Assembly (NCBI GenBank): GCA_049997955.1
Contig: JAEBDY010000002.1
Span: forward strand, 186,001-250,000
Direction: 5' to 3'
DNA: 64,000 bases
Source of the DNA: Umezawaea sp049997955
GTDB taxonomy: Bacteria > Actinomycetota > Actinomycetes > Mycobacteriales > Pseudonocardiaceae
Each line of letters opens with the position of its first letter. The first letter of the stretch is position 1. Below, piece by piece: positions 1-8,133 of this stretch. The position numbers were made by a program, and so were the translations under genes. The notes below the pieces were generated by a model. That model searched no databases. It was not told the origin of the DNA and saw nothing but the letters and a program-made list of their open reading frames with translations.

Positions 1-46
1 GCCGGTGGTGGTCAGGACTTTGAACGACGGTCGGTCGTGCCGGTGG

Positions 47-901
47 TCAGCCGGGGATCACGTCTGGGCGGGGGCGGGTGGTGGCGTGGGTTGCTGCTCG
101 GCGTAGTTGGGCGGCTATCTCTGCTGGGGACTGGTTCTTGGTGGTGTGGACCACCAGTACGCCTGCTGCCTTCAGGTGGTGGGGTGGGGTTGTGGTGCGG
201 AACTGCCAGGCCAGGCCCAGGGAGTTCCACCAGGCGTCGGCGGTGCCGAGTGGGCGGCCTTCCGGGGTGTGCAGGGGGATGTGCCACCTGGGTTGGGGCA
301 GGCCGGATCTGGTGATGACCTCCGTCGGGCCCGGCGGCAGGGCGGTCAGGGCGGCCCGCAGGGTGGGGCTGCCTCGGGGGTGCAGGTCGGTTGGATCGGT
401 GCCCGCTCGGATGGTTTCGGCGAGCACGGCGCGTTGGGCCGCGAGCGGGAGGTGGCGGGCCGCGTCCAGGACCGCCCTGGAGGGTGGGGCGGTGAGGAAG
501 TTGTTGCGCAGCATCGGGTTCGGCATGCCGCGGGTGCGGGTCACGCGGATTTCCGGTGGCGCTTCCAGTTGGCGGCGGTGCGGGATCAGCACGTGGACCG
601 GGCCCGCCGCGGGGACGGTGCGGATGCCGTGCAGGTGGAGGGCGTCCAAGCCGGTCAGCAGGGTGTTGGGGCCCGCGTAGCGGAGAGCGCCCTGGACTCG
701 CTGCGTTCGGGTCGGCGGTGAGCCGCTGAGGAGCAGGACGCCGGGCAGGAGGCGCTGCCACGGGCCGCCCAGACGGCAGCGGAGGTGCAGCAGCGTCGAG
801 CTGAGGCCCAGCTGGAGGAGTTCGGTCGTGGTGGCCACGCCGTGGCGGAACAGGGTGGCCAGTGCGTCCAGGTCGATCAGGGTGCGGTTGGTCGTGTGCA
901 T
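47..901 (-). CDS. AbiEi-like antitoxin-domain protein, function unknown
   Basis: Predicted 284-residue cytoplasmic protein. The N-terminal ~130 residues (short helical HTH-like segment, then LTGLDALHLHG and VHVLIPHRR) resemble the AbiEi antitoxin-type domain common in actinobacterial hypothetical proteins; many relatives carry a DUF559 nuclease-like C-terminus, which I cannot clearly see here. No toxin partner lies beside it, so a toxin-antitoxin role is not supported by context. The ATG at 901 is preferred to an ATG 60 bases upstream because residues before it (RPGPVDRG...) look like non-coding translation. It stands alone, 87 bases downstream of a small membrane protein gene on the same strand. 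Confidence 0.6.
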   Translation of the reverse strand: MHTTNRTLIDLDALATLFRHGVATTTELLQLGLSSTLLHLRCRLGGPWQRLLPGVLLLSGSPPTRTQRVQGALRYAGPNTLLTGLDALHLHGIRTVPAAGPVHVLIPHRRQLEAPPEIRVTRTRGMPNPMLRNNFLTAPPSRAVLDAARHLPLAAQRAVLAETIRAGTDPTDLHPRGSPTLRAALTALPPGPTEVITRSGLPQPRWHIPLHTPEGRPLGTADAWWNSLGLAWQFRTTTPPHHLKAAGVLVVHTTKNQSPAEIAAQLRRAATHATTRPRPDVIPG

Positions 902-988
902 GTGTCCAGGATCGGCCGGGCCCACCCCTCGGTCCACTGGGCCCGGCCGATCTGTGGACAACTCCCTGGCCTGTGGACAACCGGAGGC

Positions 989-1213
989 TCACGAGTTGAC
1001 GAGATCGCGTTCCGGGGCTAGTTCCTCCGGGGTGTCGCGGATCTCGCGCCACGCGTCGTGCACGGCGACCAAGCCGCCCGCCATCACGAGGGCGGCGGCC
1101 ACGGCGACGAGGCCGGAGACGTTGAGCTGCAAGAGCATGACGATGATCGCTCCCACCTGGAGAACGGTGAAGACGATGGTGGTGCCGAGTCGTTCGATCT
1201 GCTGCCTGGTCAT
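989..1213 (-). CDS. Small two-helix membrane protein
   Basis: A 74-residue protein with two hydrophobic stretches (about residues 11-32 and 33-52) and a charged C-terminal tail ending PEELAPERDLVNS. It probably sits in the membrane with both ends in the cytoplasm. A purine-rich AGGGGGT lies 7-13 bases ahead of the ATG and supports the start. No family was recognised. It follows a Crp/Fnr regulator gene by 87 bases on the same strand, so co-regulation is possible but not shown. Confidence 0.55.
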   Translation of the reverse strand: MTRQQIERLGTTIVFTVLQVGAIIVMLLQLNVSGLVAVAAALVMAGGLVAVHDAWREIRDTPEELAPERDLVNS

Positions 1214-1300
1214 GTCGGGAGACCCCCTGGATTCGGTGACTCCCCAGTTGTAGGCCCGATTTCGCGGGCCTTCCGCGTCAGATGCCCCAGAACGGCGAAG

Positions 1301-1954
1301 TCATCCGACCAGGTCGTAGAGCCGGTCGGGCGCGAGGATGTCGATGCGGCGCCTGCCGGTGCGCACGATGCCCTGCTGGCGCAACGACCGCAGCACCCGC
1401 ACGAGGGACTCGCGGGACGTGCCCGCGGCGCTCGCCAGCTCCTCCTGGCTCAACGCGACAGCGCCCGCCGACCCGACGCCGCGGTGCAGCACGACGTCCA
1501 GGAGCACGGCGGCTACGCGCTGGGTGGAGGTGCCGCTGAACTGGATGCGCTGCCGGTCGGCGTCGCGCTGCCTCGACACCACGACGGTGAGCACGGCCCA
1601 CGCGATGTGCGGCTGCCTGCGGCACAGCTCGGTGAACCGGTCCTGCGCGATCATCAGCGCCGAGGCCTCCCCGAGCACGCGAACGCTCGCCGACCGCGGC
1701 AGACCGTCCACGGCGGACCGCTCCCCCACGATGTCGCCCGGCCCGCGGATCGCCAGCACCTTCTCGTGGCCGCCGGGTGAGGTCGCCGTGACCCGCATGA
1801 GGCCGCGCCGGACGACCAGCACGTGCTGCGACGGCTCGCCCTCGTGGCAGACGACCGCGCCGGGCTCGAACTCGCGCACGGTGCCGACAGCGTCGAGCAG
1901 GGCGTGCCCCACGGGGTCCAGCAGCCCCCAGAACCGCGCCACCTCGGATTCCAT
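1301..1954 (-). CDS. Crp/Fnr family transcriptional regulator
   Basis: A 217-residue regulator. Residues ~1-115 form the cyclic-nucleotide-binding fold (VREFEPGAVVCHEGEPSQHV, RGPGDIVGERSAVDG), and the C-terminal part is a Crp-type winged helix (LSQEELASAAGTSRESLVRV, then an RxxGIV wing). The strict cAMP-contact set of E. coli Crp is not obvious, so the ligand is unknown. The ATG at 1954 is chosen over one 39 bases upstream because the domain begins right after it and a CAGGCT hexamer lies six bases before it, suggesting a leaderless transcript. Its target may be the small membrane protein gene downstream, but nothing in the sequence proves that. Confidence 0.85.
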   Translation of the reverse strand: MESEVARFWGLLDPVGHALLDAVGTVREFEPGAVVCHEGEPSQHVLVVRRGLMRVTATSPGGHEKVLAIRGPGDIVGERSAVDGLPRSASVRVLGEASALMIAQDRFTELCRRQPHIAWAVLTVVVSRQRDADRQRIQFSGTSTQRVAAVLLDVVLHRGVGSAGAVALSQEELASAAGTSRESLVRVLRSLRQQGIVRTGRRRIDILAPDRLYDLVG

Positions 1955-2043
1955 CCCACCAGCCTGCAACAACGCGGGCGTTCGTGGTCGCAAGTGGGCC
2001 GGTCAGTACCCGAACGGCGGGACCCCGGAGAGGCGAAAGCCCC

Positions 2044-3321
2044 TCACCTGTCCGGCTTCGGCTCCGTCGCGCCCGAACGCCGGGGCTGGGAACCGAGCAG
2101 GGAGGCCGGGCCGATGGCGCCCAGACCGAACTTCGACCGGGCCTGGTCGGCGGCTTGTTCGGCTTCCCGCCAGCCGCGTTCGGGGGCGTCGAACATCAAC
2201 TGCTCGCCGCTGTCGCCCTCCACGAGCTGTTCCAGCCGCACGCCGATGAGCCGGACGGCGCCGTCCGGCACGTGGTCGTCGAGGAGGGTGCAGCTGGTGG
2301 CGTACACCTCGTGCGTCAGGTCGGTCGGCACCTGGAGGGTGCGGGAGCGGGTGATGGTGGAGAAGTCCGAGAAGCGGACCTTGATGGACACGGTGCGGCT
2401 GCGCAGCCCCTTGGCGCGCAGCTGGCTCGCGGACCTCTCGGCCAGGCGGAGGAGTTCCCGCTTGAGGAGCGCGCGGTCGAAGTGGTCGACCTCGAACGTC
2501 TCCTCCGCGCCGATGGACTTCTCCTTCGACTCCGGCACGACCGCGCGGTCGTCGTGGCCCTGGGACAGCGCGTGGAGGTGCTCCGCCAGCGCGACGCCGA
2601 GGAGCTTGCGGAGGCGCGGCAGCGGGGTGGCGGCGATGGCCCCGACGGATTCGAGGCCGACGCGGTCCAACTGCTCCGCCGTCTTCTTGCCCACGCCCCA
2701 CAGCGCGGACACCGGGAGGGGGTGCAGGAAGTCGAGGACGGACGTCCTGGGCACGACCATGAAGCCGTCGGGCTTGCACATGCCGGACGCGAGCTTCGCC
2801 AGGAACTTCGTGGGCGCGACGCCGACCGAGCAGGTGATGCCGTAGGACTCCTGGACCTGGGTCCTGATGAGCGCGGCGATCGCGCCGGAGGTGGCGTTCA
2901 TCCGCCGCAGGGCACCGCTGACGTCGATGAACGCCTCGTCCAGGCTCAGCGGTTCGACCAGCGGCGAGATGTCGCGGAAGATCGCCATGACCCCGCGCGA
3001 GGTCTCCTGGTAGAGCCCGAAGCTGGGCGGCAGGAAGACGGCGTGCGGGGCGAGTCTTCGGGCGTGGGCCGTCGGCATCGCGGAGCGGACGCCGAACTCG
3101 CGGGCGATGTAGTTCGCCGACGACACGACGCCGCGGTTGCCGACCCCTCCGACGATGACGGGTTTGTCGACCAGCTCCGGGCGCTCGCGGATCTCCACGG
3201 CGGCGTAGAACGCGTCCATGTCGACGTGCAGCATCGGGCAGCCGGTGTCGTCCGGCCACCGGCCGTCGCGCGCGATGAAGCGGTCGACCAGGCCGCGCGG
3301 CAGGTTCGCGCTCCGCCCCAC
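2044..3321 (-). CDS. dinB: DNA polymerase IV (Y family)
   Basis: Error-prone translesion polymerase, 425 residues. The palm carries the metal-binding acidic residues D34 (HVDMDAFYAAVE) and D128/E129 (SLDEAFIDVSG). The fingers segment SYGITCSVGVAPTKFLAKLAS and the helix-hairpin-helix (ALWGVGKKTAEQL) follow, and the little-finger domain fills the C-terminus. The start is a GTG at 3321 with GGTGAGG six bases upstream; the longer open frame beyond it is the antisense of a degraded gene. The PRGLVDRFIARDGRWPDDTGCP leader is typical of actinobacterial DinB. No SOS (LexA) box was seen upstream. Confidence 0.93.
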   Translation of the reverse strand: MGRSANLPRGLVDRFIARDGRWPDDTGCPMLHVDMDAFYAAVEIRERPELVDKPVIVGGVGNRGVVSSANYIAREFGVRSAMPTAHARRLAPHAVFLPPSFGLYQETSRGVMAIFRDISPLVEPLSLDEAFIDVSGALRRMNATSGAIAALIRTQVQESYGITCSVGVAPTKFLAKLASGMCKPDGFMVVPRTSVLDFLHPLPVSALWGVGKKTAEQLDRVGLESVGAIAATPLPRLRKLLGVALAEHLHALSQGHDDRAVVPESKEKSIGAEETFEVDHFDRALLKRELLRLAERSASQLRAKGLRSRTVSIKVRFSDFSTITRSRTLQVPTDLTHEVYATSCTLLDDHVPDGAVRLIGVRLEQLVEGDSGEQLMFDAPERGWREAEQAADQARSKFGLGAIGPASLLGSQPRRSGATEPKPDR

Positions 3322-3362
3322 CCCGCACCTCACCCCCGTTGATCGAACGCCCGTTCGAGACT

Positions 3363-4133
3363 CTAGTCCAAACGGTAGGCCCGGCGCGTGTTCTCGTGCC
3401 CGATCAGGTGAGCCACGCGCACGGCGTCCGCCTCCACCAGGTCGCCGGACGACATCGCGGAGGCCAGGAAGTCGGACAGGGCGCGCCGGAAGTCGGTCAG
3501 CAGCAGCGGTGCACGTCGGCGTCGGAGTCGCCGACGTGGAACTGCACGGGCAGCCGCCGGTCGAGCGCCTCCCACACCAGGAAGCGCGACAGCACCTCGT
3601 CCGCGCACCAGCCGCCGCGCGCGAGCCACCGGGCGGCCGCGTCGGCCACCTCCGGCGCGGTGGGCCGTTCCGGCCGCAGCGCCAGGCCGACCCGGTAGGC
3701 GGCGATGGACTTCGCGCCCACGGCGGTCGACGCGGCCAGCCGGGCCCGGACGGCGTCAGGCGAACCCGGAGGCCGTGCACCCGGAGGCGACGACCTCCTC
3801 GGCGAGCCGCTCCAACCGGACGACCTCGAACGACGCGGCCCCGGTGACGGCCGCCAACTCGCGGTGGTCCAGCAGCAGTTCGGGCGACAGGCCGCCGTCG
3901 ACCAGGTACGTGTCCACGTCGGCGGCCATCAGGAACGCCCGGTTCACCTCGCCCGCGCCCAGCGACCGCCGTCGGGCCAGGTACTCCTCGGCGGACGCGT
4001 GCGGCTCCAGGTCGAGCACCGGCGGGCACCAGCGGCGCACCGCGAGCCCGACGGAGGAGTCGAACAGGCTGGTGCCGAGCGGACTGACGTGGTCGGCCTC
4101 GGTCAGCAGCTCCTCGAAGCCCACGCGGTCCAC
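3363..4133 (-). pseudogene. Amidohydrolase (amidohydrolase-2-like) remnant
   Basis: Three blocks of one protein appear in different frames. 3756-4133 gives VDRVGFEELLTEADH through EEYLARRR and FLMAADVDTYLVDGG. About 3497-3755 gives GAKSIAAYRVGL through WCADEVLSRFLVWEAL and LPVQFHVGDSDADVH. About 3363-3500 gives LLLTDFRRALSDFLASAM through LIGHENTRRAYRLD and a stop. These match the metal-dependent amidohydrolase that often sits beside a glutamine-synthetase-like gene in actinobacteria (FluG-like pairing). The N-terminus is missing, at least one frameshift occurs near 3756, and a large piece between FHVGDSDAD and the C-terminus is gone. A frameshift error in sequencing would not explain the missing internal segment. 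Confidence 0.8.
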
Positions 4134-4959
4134 GTCGCCGTGGCCGTCACCTGGGTCGGCAACAGCGGCGTCACCAGGGTGAAGTCCGTGCCGCTGCGGG
4201 AGCTGGGCGGCGGCGTGGGCGCGTCTCCGGTGTTCGACGTGTTCCTGCTCCAGGACTCGATCATCGACGGCCGGTTCGCGGGCGGCCCGGTCGGCGACCT
4301 GCGGCGGCACCCGGACCTCACCCGGCTGACCGCGCTGGCCGGCTGGGCGTGGGCCCCGGCCGACCGCCACCACCAGGACGGGCGGCCGTACGCGCTCGAC
4401 CAGCGCCTCGCCGCGAAGGCTGCGGTCGACCGGCTGGCCGACACGGGCTTTACCGCCGAGGCCGGGTTCGAGGTCGAGTGGGCCGTCGGCAAGGGGGGCA
4501 CGGACGAGTACGTGCCCGCGACGACCGGGCCCGCCTACGGCCACGCGCGGCAGGTCGAGCTGTCCGTCGTTCTCGCCCAAGGTCACCACGACCGGCGTCG
4601 GCAACGGCGGCCACCTGCACCTGAGCCTGTGGCGGGACGGCCGGAACCTGTTCACCGGCGGCGAGGGCCGGTTCGGGCTGTCCCACGAGGCCGAGCGGTT
4701 CACCGCGGGGGTCCTGGAGCACCTGCCCGCCCTCACGGCGATCGGCTCGCCGTCCGTGGCGAGCTACCTGAGGCTGGTCCCGTCGCACTGGGCGGCCTCG
4801 TTCGCCGCGTGGGGCCTGGAGAACCGCGAGACGGCGTTGCGGCTGATCAGCGGCGCGAACGCCAACCTGGAGATCAAGTCGTTCGACCTGTCGGCGAACC
4901 CGTACCTGGTGGTCGCCGCGACGCTGTCCGCCGGTCTGGCGGGTGGCGGCGCCCAGTAG
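4134..4959 (+). pseudogene. Glutamine synthetase-like (GlnA family) remnant
   Basis: Two in-frame blocks of a type I glutamine-synthetase-like enzyme. 4134-4578 reads WVGNSGVTRVKSVPL, SPVFDVFLLQDSI, GWAWAPADRHHQDG, FEVEWAVGKG and ATTGPAYG. 4570-4959 reads GVGNGGHLHLSLWRDG, VPSHWAASFAAWGLENRETALR and ANANLEIKSFDLSANPYL. Between them the expected ~60 residues are deleted and the frame changes; the true N-terminus and the last ~100 residues are also missing. The 5' end abuts the 5' end of the amidohydrolase remnant head to head, so the shared promoter and both starts were lost together. Confidence 0.85.
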
Positions 4960-5293
4960 CTCGCGCGCCGGACCGCGGTGACCCACTCGTCGCCGCGCGG
5001 CTCGAGTTGGAAGTGCTCCAGGTCGTAGTGGGTGCCCTCGGCGTTCCAGTGCCACAGCTGGAACGTGACGGTGCCGTTCGCGTTGCGCTGCGGCGGTGTC
5101 GACAGGGGTGGCCGAGCGCGGCCAGGCCAAGCGCTTGCGTGCCGATGCCGCACGCGCAGTCCAGGATCCGTGAGCCGCGCGGGACCAGCGGCGCGGGCGC
5201 GGCGGCCTGCCGCGCCCGGCTCTCGTCCCAGTCGGCGAAGATCAGGTCGTACGTGGCGGCCAGCGCGTCGGAGAAACGACCGGTGTCGCTCAT
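4950..5293 (-). pseudogene. Class I SAM-dependent methyltransferase remnant
   Basis: The N-terminal piece (5293 to about 5150) starts MSDTGRFSDALAATYDLIFADWD and contains the SAM-binding loop ILDCACGIGTQALGLA. The reading then shifts, and the C-terminal piece (about 5090 to 4950) continues GTVTFQLWHWNAEG, YDLEHFQLEPRGDEWVTAVRRASYWA. The central substrate domain is deleted and the final residues run into the truncated end of the glutamine-synthetase remnant, so both genes lost their 3' ends at one junction near 4950-4960. The intact family is a small cytosolic methyltransferase common in actinomycetes; its substrate cannot be read here. Confidence 0.8.
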
Positions 5294-5306
5294 GCCCGTC
5301 CGCCGC

Positions 5307-5984
5307 TCACCTCATCTGCTCCGCGGTGGGCGACTTGCGGAGCTTGGTCAGGGCCCGGTGCTGCGCCACCCGGACGGCGCCGGGGGTCGACCCGATCGCC
5401 ATGGCGGTCTCGTCGGCGGACAGGCCGACGACGATCCGCAGCAGCAGGATCTCCCGCTGCTTCTCCGGCAGGACCCTCAGCAGCTCCACCATCTCGCGCG
5501 AGAGCTCGCCGCGCAGCGCCTGCTGCTCCGGGCCCGCCTCGGTCTCGGGCACGTCCGGCACGTCCGCGACGGGCTCCGAGCGGTTGCGCGACGAAGCCCG
5601 GTGGGCGTCCGCGACCTTGTGCGCCGCGATGCCGTAGACGAACGCGAGGAACGGGCGGCCCTGGTCCCGGTAGGACGGCAGGGACTTGAGGACGGCGAGG
5701 CAGATCTCCTGGGCCGCGTCGTCCGCCGACGCGAACGACCGCTCCTGGCGGCCGATGCGGGCGCGGCAGTAGCGGACCGCCAGCGGTCGGATCACCGTGA
5801 GCAGGCGCGCCACCGCCTTGCGGTCGCCCTTCATCGCCGCGACGACGTCCTCGGCGATGTCGTCCGGGCAGGACGCGGACTCGCGTCCACTGCTGTTCTC
5901 CGCGGCTTTCGCCGTGGAACCGAGACGGAGGTCGTTGCGGGACGGACGGTCAGCCCCGATAACAGCGTTGCCAATACCCGCCAT
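5307..5984 (-). CDS. ECF sigma factor, copy 2 (SigD/ShbA-like)
   Basis: A 225-residue extracytoplasmic-function sigma factor. Region 2 spans about residues 60-130 (RARIGRQERSFASADDAAQE, then RPFLAFVYGIAAHKVAD) and region 4 about 160-215 (LPEKQREILLLRIVVGLSADE, GSTPGAVRVAQHRAL). No anti-sigma gene is adjacent. The ATG at 5984 overlaps the stop of an 88-residue upstream frame as TGATG, exactly as in copy 1 at 7282; the open frame extending further is upstream-gene sequence. From RYCRARIG to the end of region 4 the protein is nearly identical to copy 1. SigD/ShbA-type factors in actinobacteria drive growth-phase genes including the principal sigma factor; assignment to that group is by motif resemblance. 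Confidence 0.88.
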   Translation of the reverse strand: MAGIGNAVIGADRPSRNDLRLGSTAKAAENSSGRESASCPDDIAEDVVAAMKGDRKAVARLLTVIRPLAVRYCRARIGRQERSFASADDAAQEICLAVLKSLPSYRDQGRPFLAFVYGIAAHKVADAHRASSRNRSEPVADVPDVPETEAGPEQQALRGELSREMVELLRVLPEKQREILLLRIVVGLSADETAMAIGSTPGAVRVAQHRALTKLRKSPTAEQMR

Positions 5985-6250
5985 CACAGGCCCCCTTTGC
6001 AATTCGTGTGCACACGAGCGGTCGTACGGGCCCTGGAAATGCGCACGCCCACAGCGTGCGCGCTGTTCCGGCTGGTTTCGCCGCATTTCAGCGGACCGGC
6101 GTCGCGGAACACCGAGAAACCCGCGCGCACTGCATCTCTCACCAATTCATCCTCTGCGAACTGTCGCACGGACCACCGACGGTGCCGCTCACCAGCGGGT
6201 AGCGCGAAGCGCTCCTCGCACGACCAGCGTTTCCTCAGGTGAGCACCCAT
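5984..6250 (-). pseudogene. Shrunken copy of the sigma-like gene at 7282-8037
   Basis: An 88-codon frame placed like the first gene of the operon at 6500-8037. Its ATG is 67 bases from the shared upstream element, as in the intact copy, and its TGA overlaps the next ATG in the same TGATG. The C-terminus VGVRISRARTTAR...GGL parallels VEVRISRARAVAR...GGL of the intact protein, and VRAGFSVFRDAG parallels VWDGFEMFRDRG. About 160 residues are missing between these matches. It may be a decayed relic kept for translational coupling, or a small functional derivative; the open frame itself is uninterrupted. Confidence 0.6.
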
Positions 6251-6499
6251 CGGCCTGTCCCAACGTTCATGAATTTTCCACCTTCACCTATGTACATGTC
6301 ACCGACCAAGACCGGACTCACAAGATTTCCGAAAGCAAATACCAATCCATAAGAAATGCAAATGCCACTTATCCAAGCCGTACCGGTACCGGAATTTCCA
6401 CGTTTTTCATAACGTGGTTTTTCCCGCTTAACCGGACAGGGAGAATCGTTCCGCAATTATCCGCACTTTTGCGGAAACCCGAAGAACTACGACGTCAGG
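6251..6499 (-). promoter_or_regulatory. AT-rich upstream region of sigma copy 2 with duplicated element
   Basis: This 249-base gap is far richer in A+T than its surroundings. Positions 6317-6340 (CTCACAAGATTTCCGAAAGC and AAAT on the plus strand) match positions 8104-8127 upstream of copy 1 at 22 of 24 bases. Both lie 67 bases from the start of the first gene of their operon. The element therefore belongs to the duplicated promoter region; whether it is a sigma-recognition site or an operator is not known. Confidence 0.55.
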
Positions 6500-7282
6500 T
6501 CAGTCGCGGTCCTTGACGACCTCGGGGCCGATCACCTTGCGCAGGCGGGCCAGGGCGCGGTGCTGGGCGACGCGCACGGCGCCGGGCGTGGAGCCCACGG
6601 CGTCGGCGGTCTCCTCGGCGGACAGGCCGACGACGATCCGCAGCAGCAGGATCTCGCGCTGCTTGTCCGGCAGCACCTTGAGCAGGGAGGCCATCTCGCG
6701 GGACAGCTCACCGCGCATGGCTCGCTGCTCGGGGCCCGCCTCGGTCTCGGGGGCGTCCGGCACGTCCGAGACGGGTTCGGAGCGGTTGCGCGACGACGCG
6801 CGGTGGGCGTCCGCGACCTTGTGCGCCGCGATGCCGTAGACGAACGCGAGGAACGGGCGGCCCTGGTCCCGGTAGGACGGCAACGCCGTCAGCACACCGA
6901 GGCAGACCTCCTGGGCGACGTCGTCCGCCGACGCGAACGAGCGCTCCTGGCGGCCGATGCGGGCCCGGCAGTACCGGACCACGAGCGGGCGGATCGAGCC
7001 GAGCAGGCGCTCCACGGCCGGGCGGTCGCCGCTGATCGCCAGCGCGACCTCGGCGGCCAGGTCGTCCGGGCGGGACGACAGCACGGCGATCGAGGGCTCC
7101 GGCGGGGGCACGGCCTTGACGGCCGCCGCGCGGGCGACCAGTTCGTCCAGCTTGCTGCCCTGCGCGCGCTTCGCGAGGCTCGCGGCACCCACCTCGCCCA
7201 GCGAGGACCCGCCGAGCGTCCCCTCGGAGTCGACGATCCTCCGGTGCCGCTCGGTGCTGACGTCGATCGGCGAGGACGACAT
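6500..7282 (-). CDS. ECF sigma factor, copy 1 (SigD/ShbA-like)
   Basis: A 260-residue sigma factor with a ~75-residue N-terminal extension before region 2 (RPAVERLLGSIRPLVVRYCR, RIGRQERSFASADDVAQE, FLAFVYGIAAHKVADAH) and a canonical region 4 (LPDKQREILLLRIVVGLSAEE, GSTPGAVRVAQHRALARL). The start is the ATG at 7282, whose AT overlaps the upstream TGA (TGATG); a GTG directly before it is an alternative. It is the second gene of a two-gene operon with the sigma-like gene at 7282-8037. The N-terminal extension differs from copy 2 while region 2 onward is almost identical, which suggests either recent duplication or gene conversion of the conserved half. Confidence 0.88.
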   Translation of the reverse strand: MSSSPIDVSTERHRRIVDSEGTLGGSSLGEVGAASLAKRAQGSKLDELVARAAAVKAVPPPEPSIAVLSSRPDDLAAEVALAISGDRPAVERLLGSIRPLVVRYCRARIGRQERSFASADDVAQEVCLGVLTALPSYRDQGRPFLAFVYGIAAHKVADAHRASSRNRSEPVSDVPDAPETEAGPEQRAMRGELSREMASLLKVLPDKQREILLLRIVVGLSAEETADAVGSTPGAVRVAQHRALARLRKVIGPEVVKDRD

Positions 7283-8037
7283 CACAGGCCGCCTTCGCGG
7301 CTGAGGTACCTGCGGGCCACCGCGCGCGCCCGCGAGATGCGGACCTCCACGGTGTGGGGCTTGAGCCGCATCAACTCTCCGATCTCGGCGGGGTTGTACC
7401 CGCCGCGCACGAGTTCCAGCAGCGCGCCGTCACCGTGCCCGATGTGCTTGAACAGCGAATCCAGGACCGCCTGCGTCACCACGGTGTCCTCGGCCGACCG
7501 GTCGCCGTGGAGCTGGTCCACGGTGGACCACGCCTCCAGCAGCTCCACGTCCTCCCAGTCCCGCCGACCCCGCTGCCACCTGCGGTAGGTGTTCGGGAAC
7601 GCCAGGACGCAGGCGTTGGCGTAGTACTGCTTGAGCGACAGGCCGTCGAACGGCGACCAGTTGCCGCCGATCAGCCCGCGGTCGCGGAACATCTCGAACC
7701 CGTCCCAGACGACCTCGCTGGACAGGTCCTCGACGTCGTGCGGCGGGACGGCCTGCTGCCGCACCCCGCGCCCCTGACGGCGGGAGCTCGCGAAGATCCC
7801 TCCGGAGCGCACCAGGCCCTTGACGTACTCCAGCCCGTAGCCGAGCAGCTGGTTCAGGACCATCTCGGACACCCCGTCGACGAGTCCGCGTTCGCGGAAG
7901 TGCTGGTGCAGCAGCATGTCGACCCGGATGCGGTCCGCTTCGTCCACGCCCGACCGGAAGTAGTGGTCGACGTCGTGGCTGGAGAGTTCCCCTAAAACCG
8001 GGTCGTCCGGCTCCTGAGGGCCCTCGAGAAAACCCAT
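7282..8037 (-). CDS. Atypical sigma-70-like protein (region 4-like C-terminus)
   Basis: A 251-residue protein. Residues ~195-250 (LLELVRGGYNPAEIGELMRL, TVEVRISRARAVARRYL) form a helix-turn-helix like sigma region 4. The middle (EDLSSEVVWDGFEMFRDRG, FPNTYRRWQRGRRDWEDVELL) is only loosely like region 2, and no -10 recognition signature could be assigned. It could be a divergent ECF sigma factor or a DNA-binding partner of the sigma factor encoded immediately downstream, with which it shares a TGATG overlap. A shortened paralogue at 5984-6250 precedes the second sigma gene. No closer family was recognised. Confidence 0.65.
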   Translation of the reverse strand: MGFLEGPQEPDDPVLGELSSHDVDHYFRSGVDEADRIRVDMLLHQHFRERGLVDGVSEMVLNQLLGYGLEYVKGLVRSGGIFASSRRQGRGVRQQAVPPHDVEDLSSEVVWDGFEMFRDRGLIGGNWSPFDGLSLKQYYANACVLAFPNTYRRWQRGRRDWEDVELLEAWSTVDQLHGDRSAEDTVVTQAVLDSLFKHIGHGDGALLELVRGGYNPAEIGELMRLKPHTVEVRISRARAVARRYLSREGGL

Positions 8038-8103
8038 CCACCGATCCCTACGTCGACACGTCCGCGGCCTTCACTGGTCCTAATGTCGCTGAATAACGCT
8101 TTC

Positions 8104-8127
8104 CTCACAAGATTTTCGAAAGAAAAT
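8104..8127 (-). promoter_or_regulatory. Duplicated upstream element, copy 1
   Basis: CTCACAAGATTTTCGAAAGA plus AAAT (plus strand), 67 bases upstream of the sigma-like gene start, matches 6317-6340 at 22 of 24 positions. It contains the palindromic core TTTTCGAAAG. It lies in the AT-rich gap between this operon and the methyltransferase gene, where the operon promoter should be. Confidence 0.5.
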
Positions 8128-8133
8128 TTCACG

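Noticed and set aside
2044..4029. 661-codon reading of polymerase IV
   Set aside because: The extra N-terminal part is low-complexity antisense-like sequence; the true start is the GTG at 3321.
3705..6242. 845-codon plus-strand open frame
   Set aside because: Mostly antisense of sigma and amidohydrolase genes; only the 4134-4578 part matches a real (degraded) protein.
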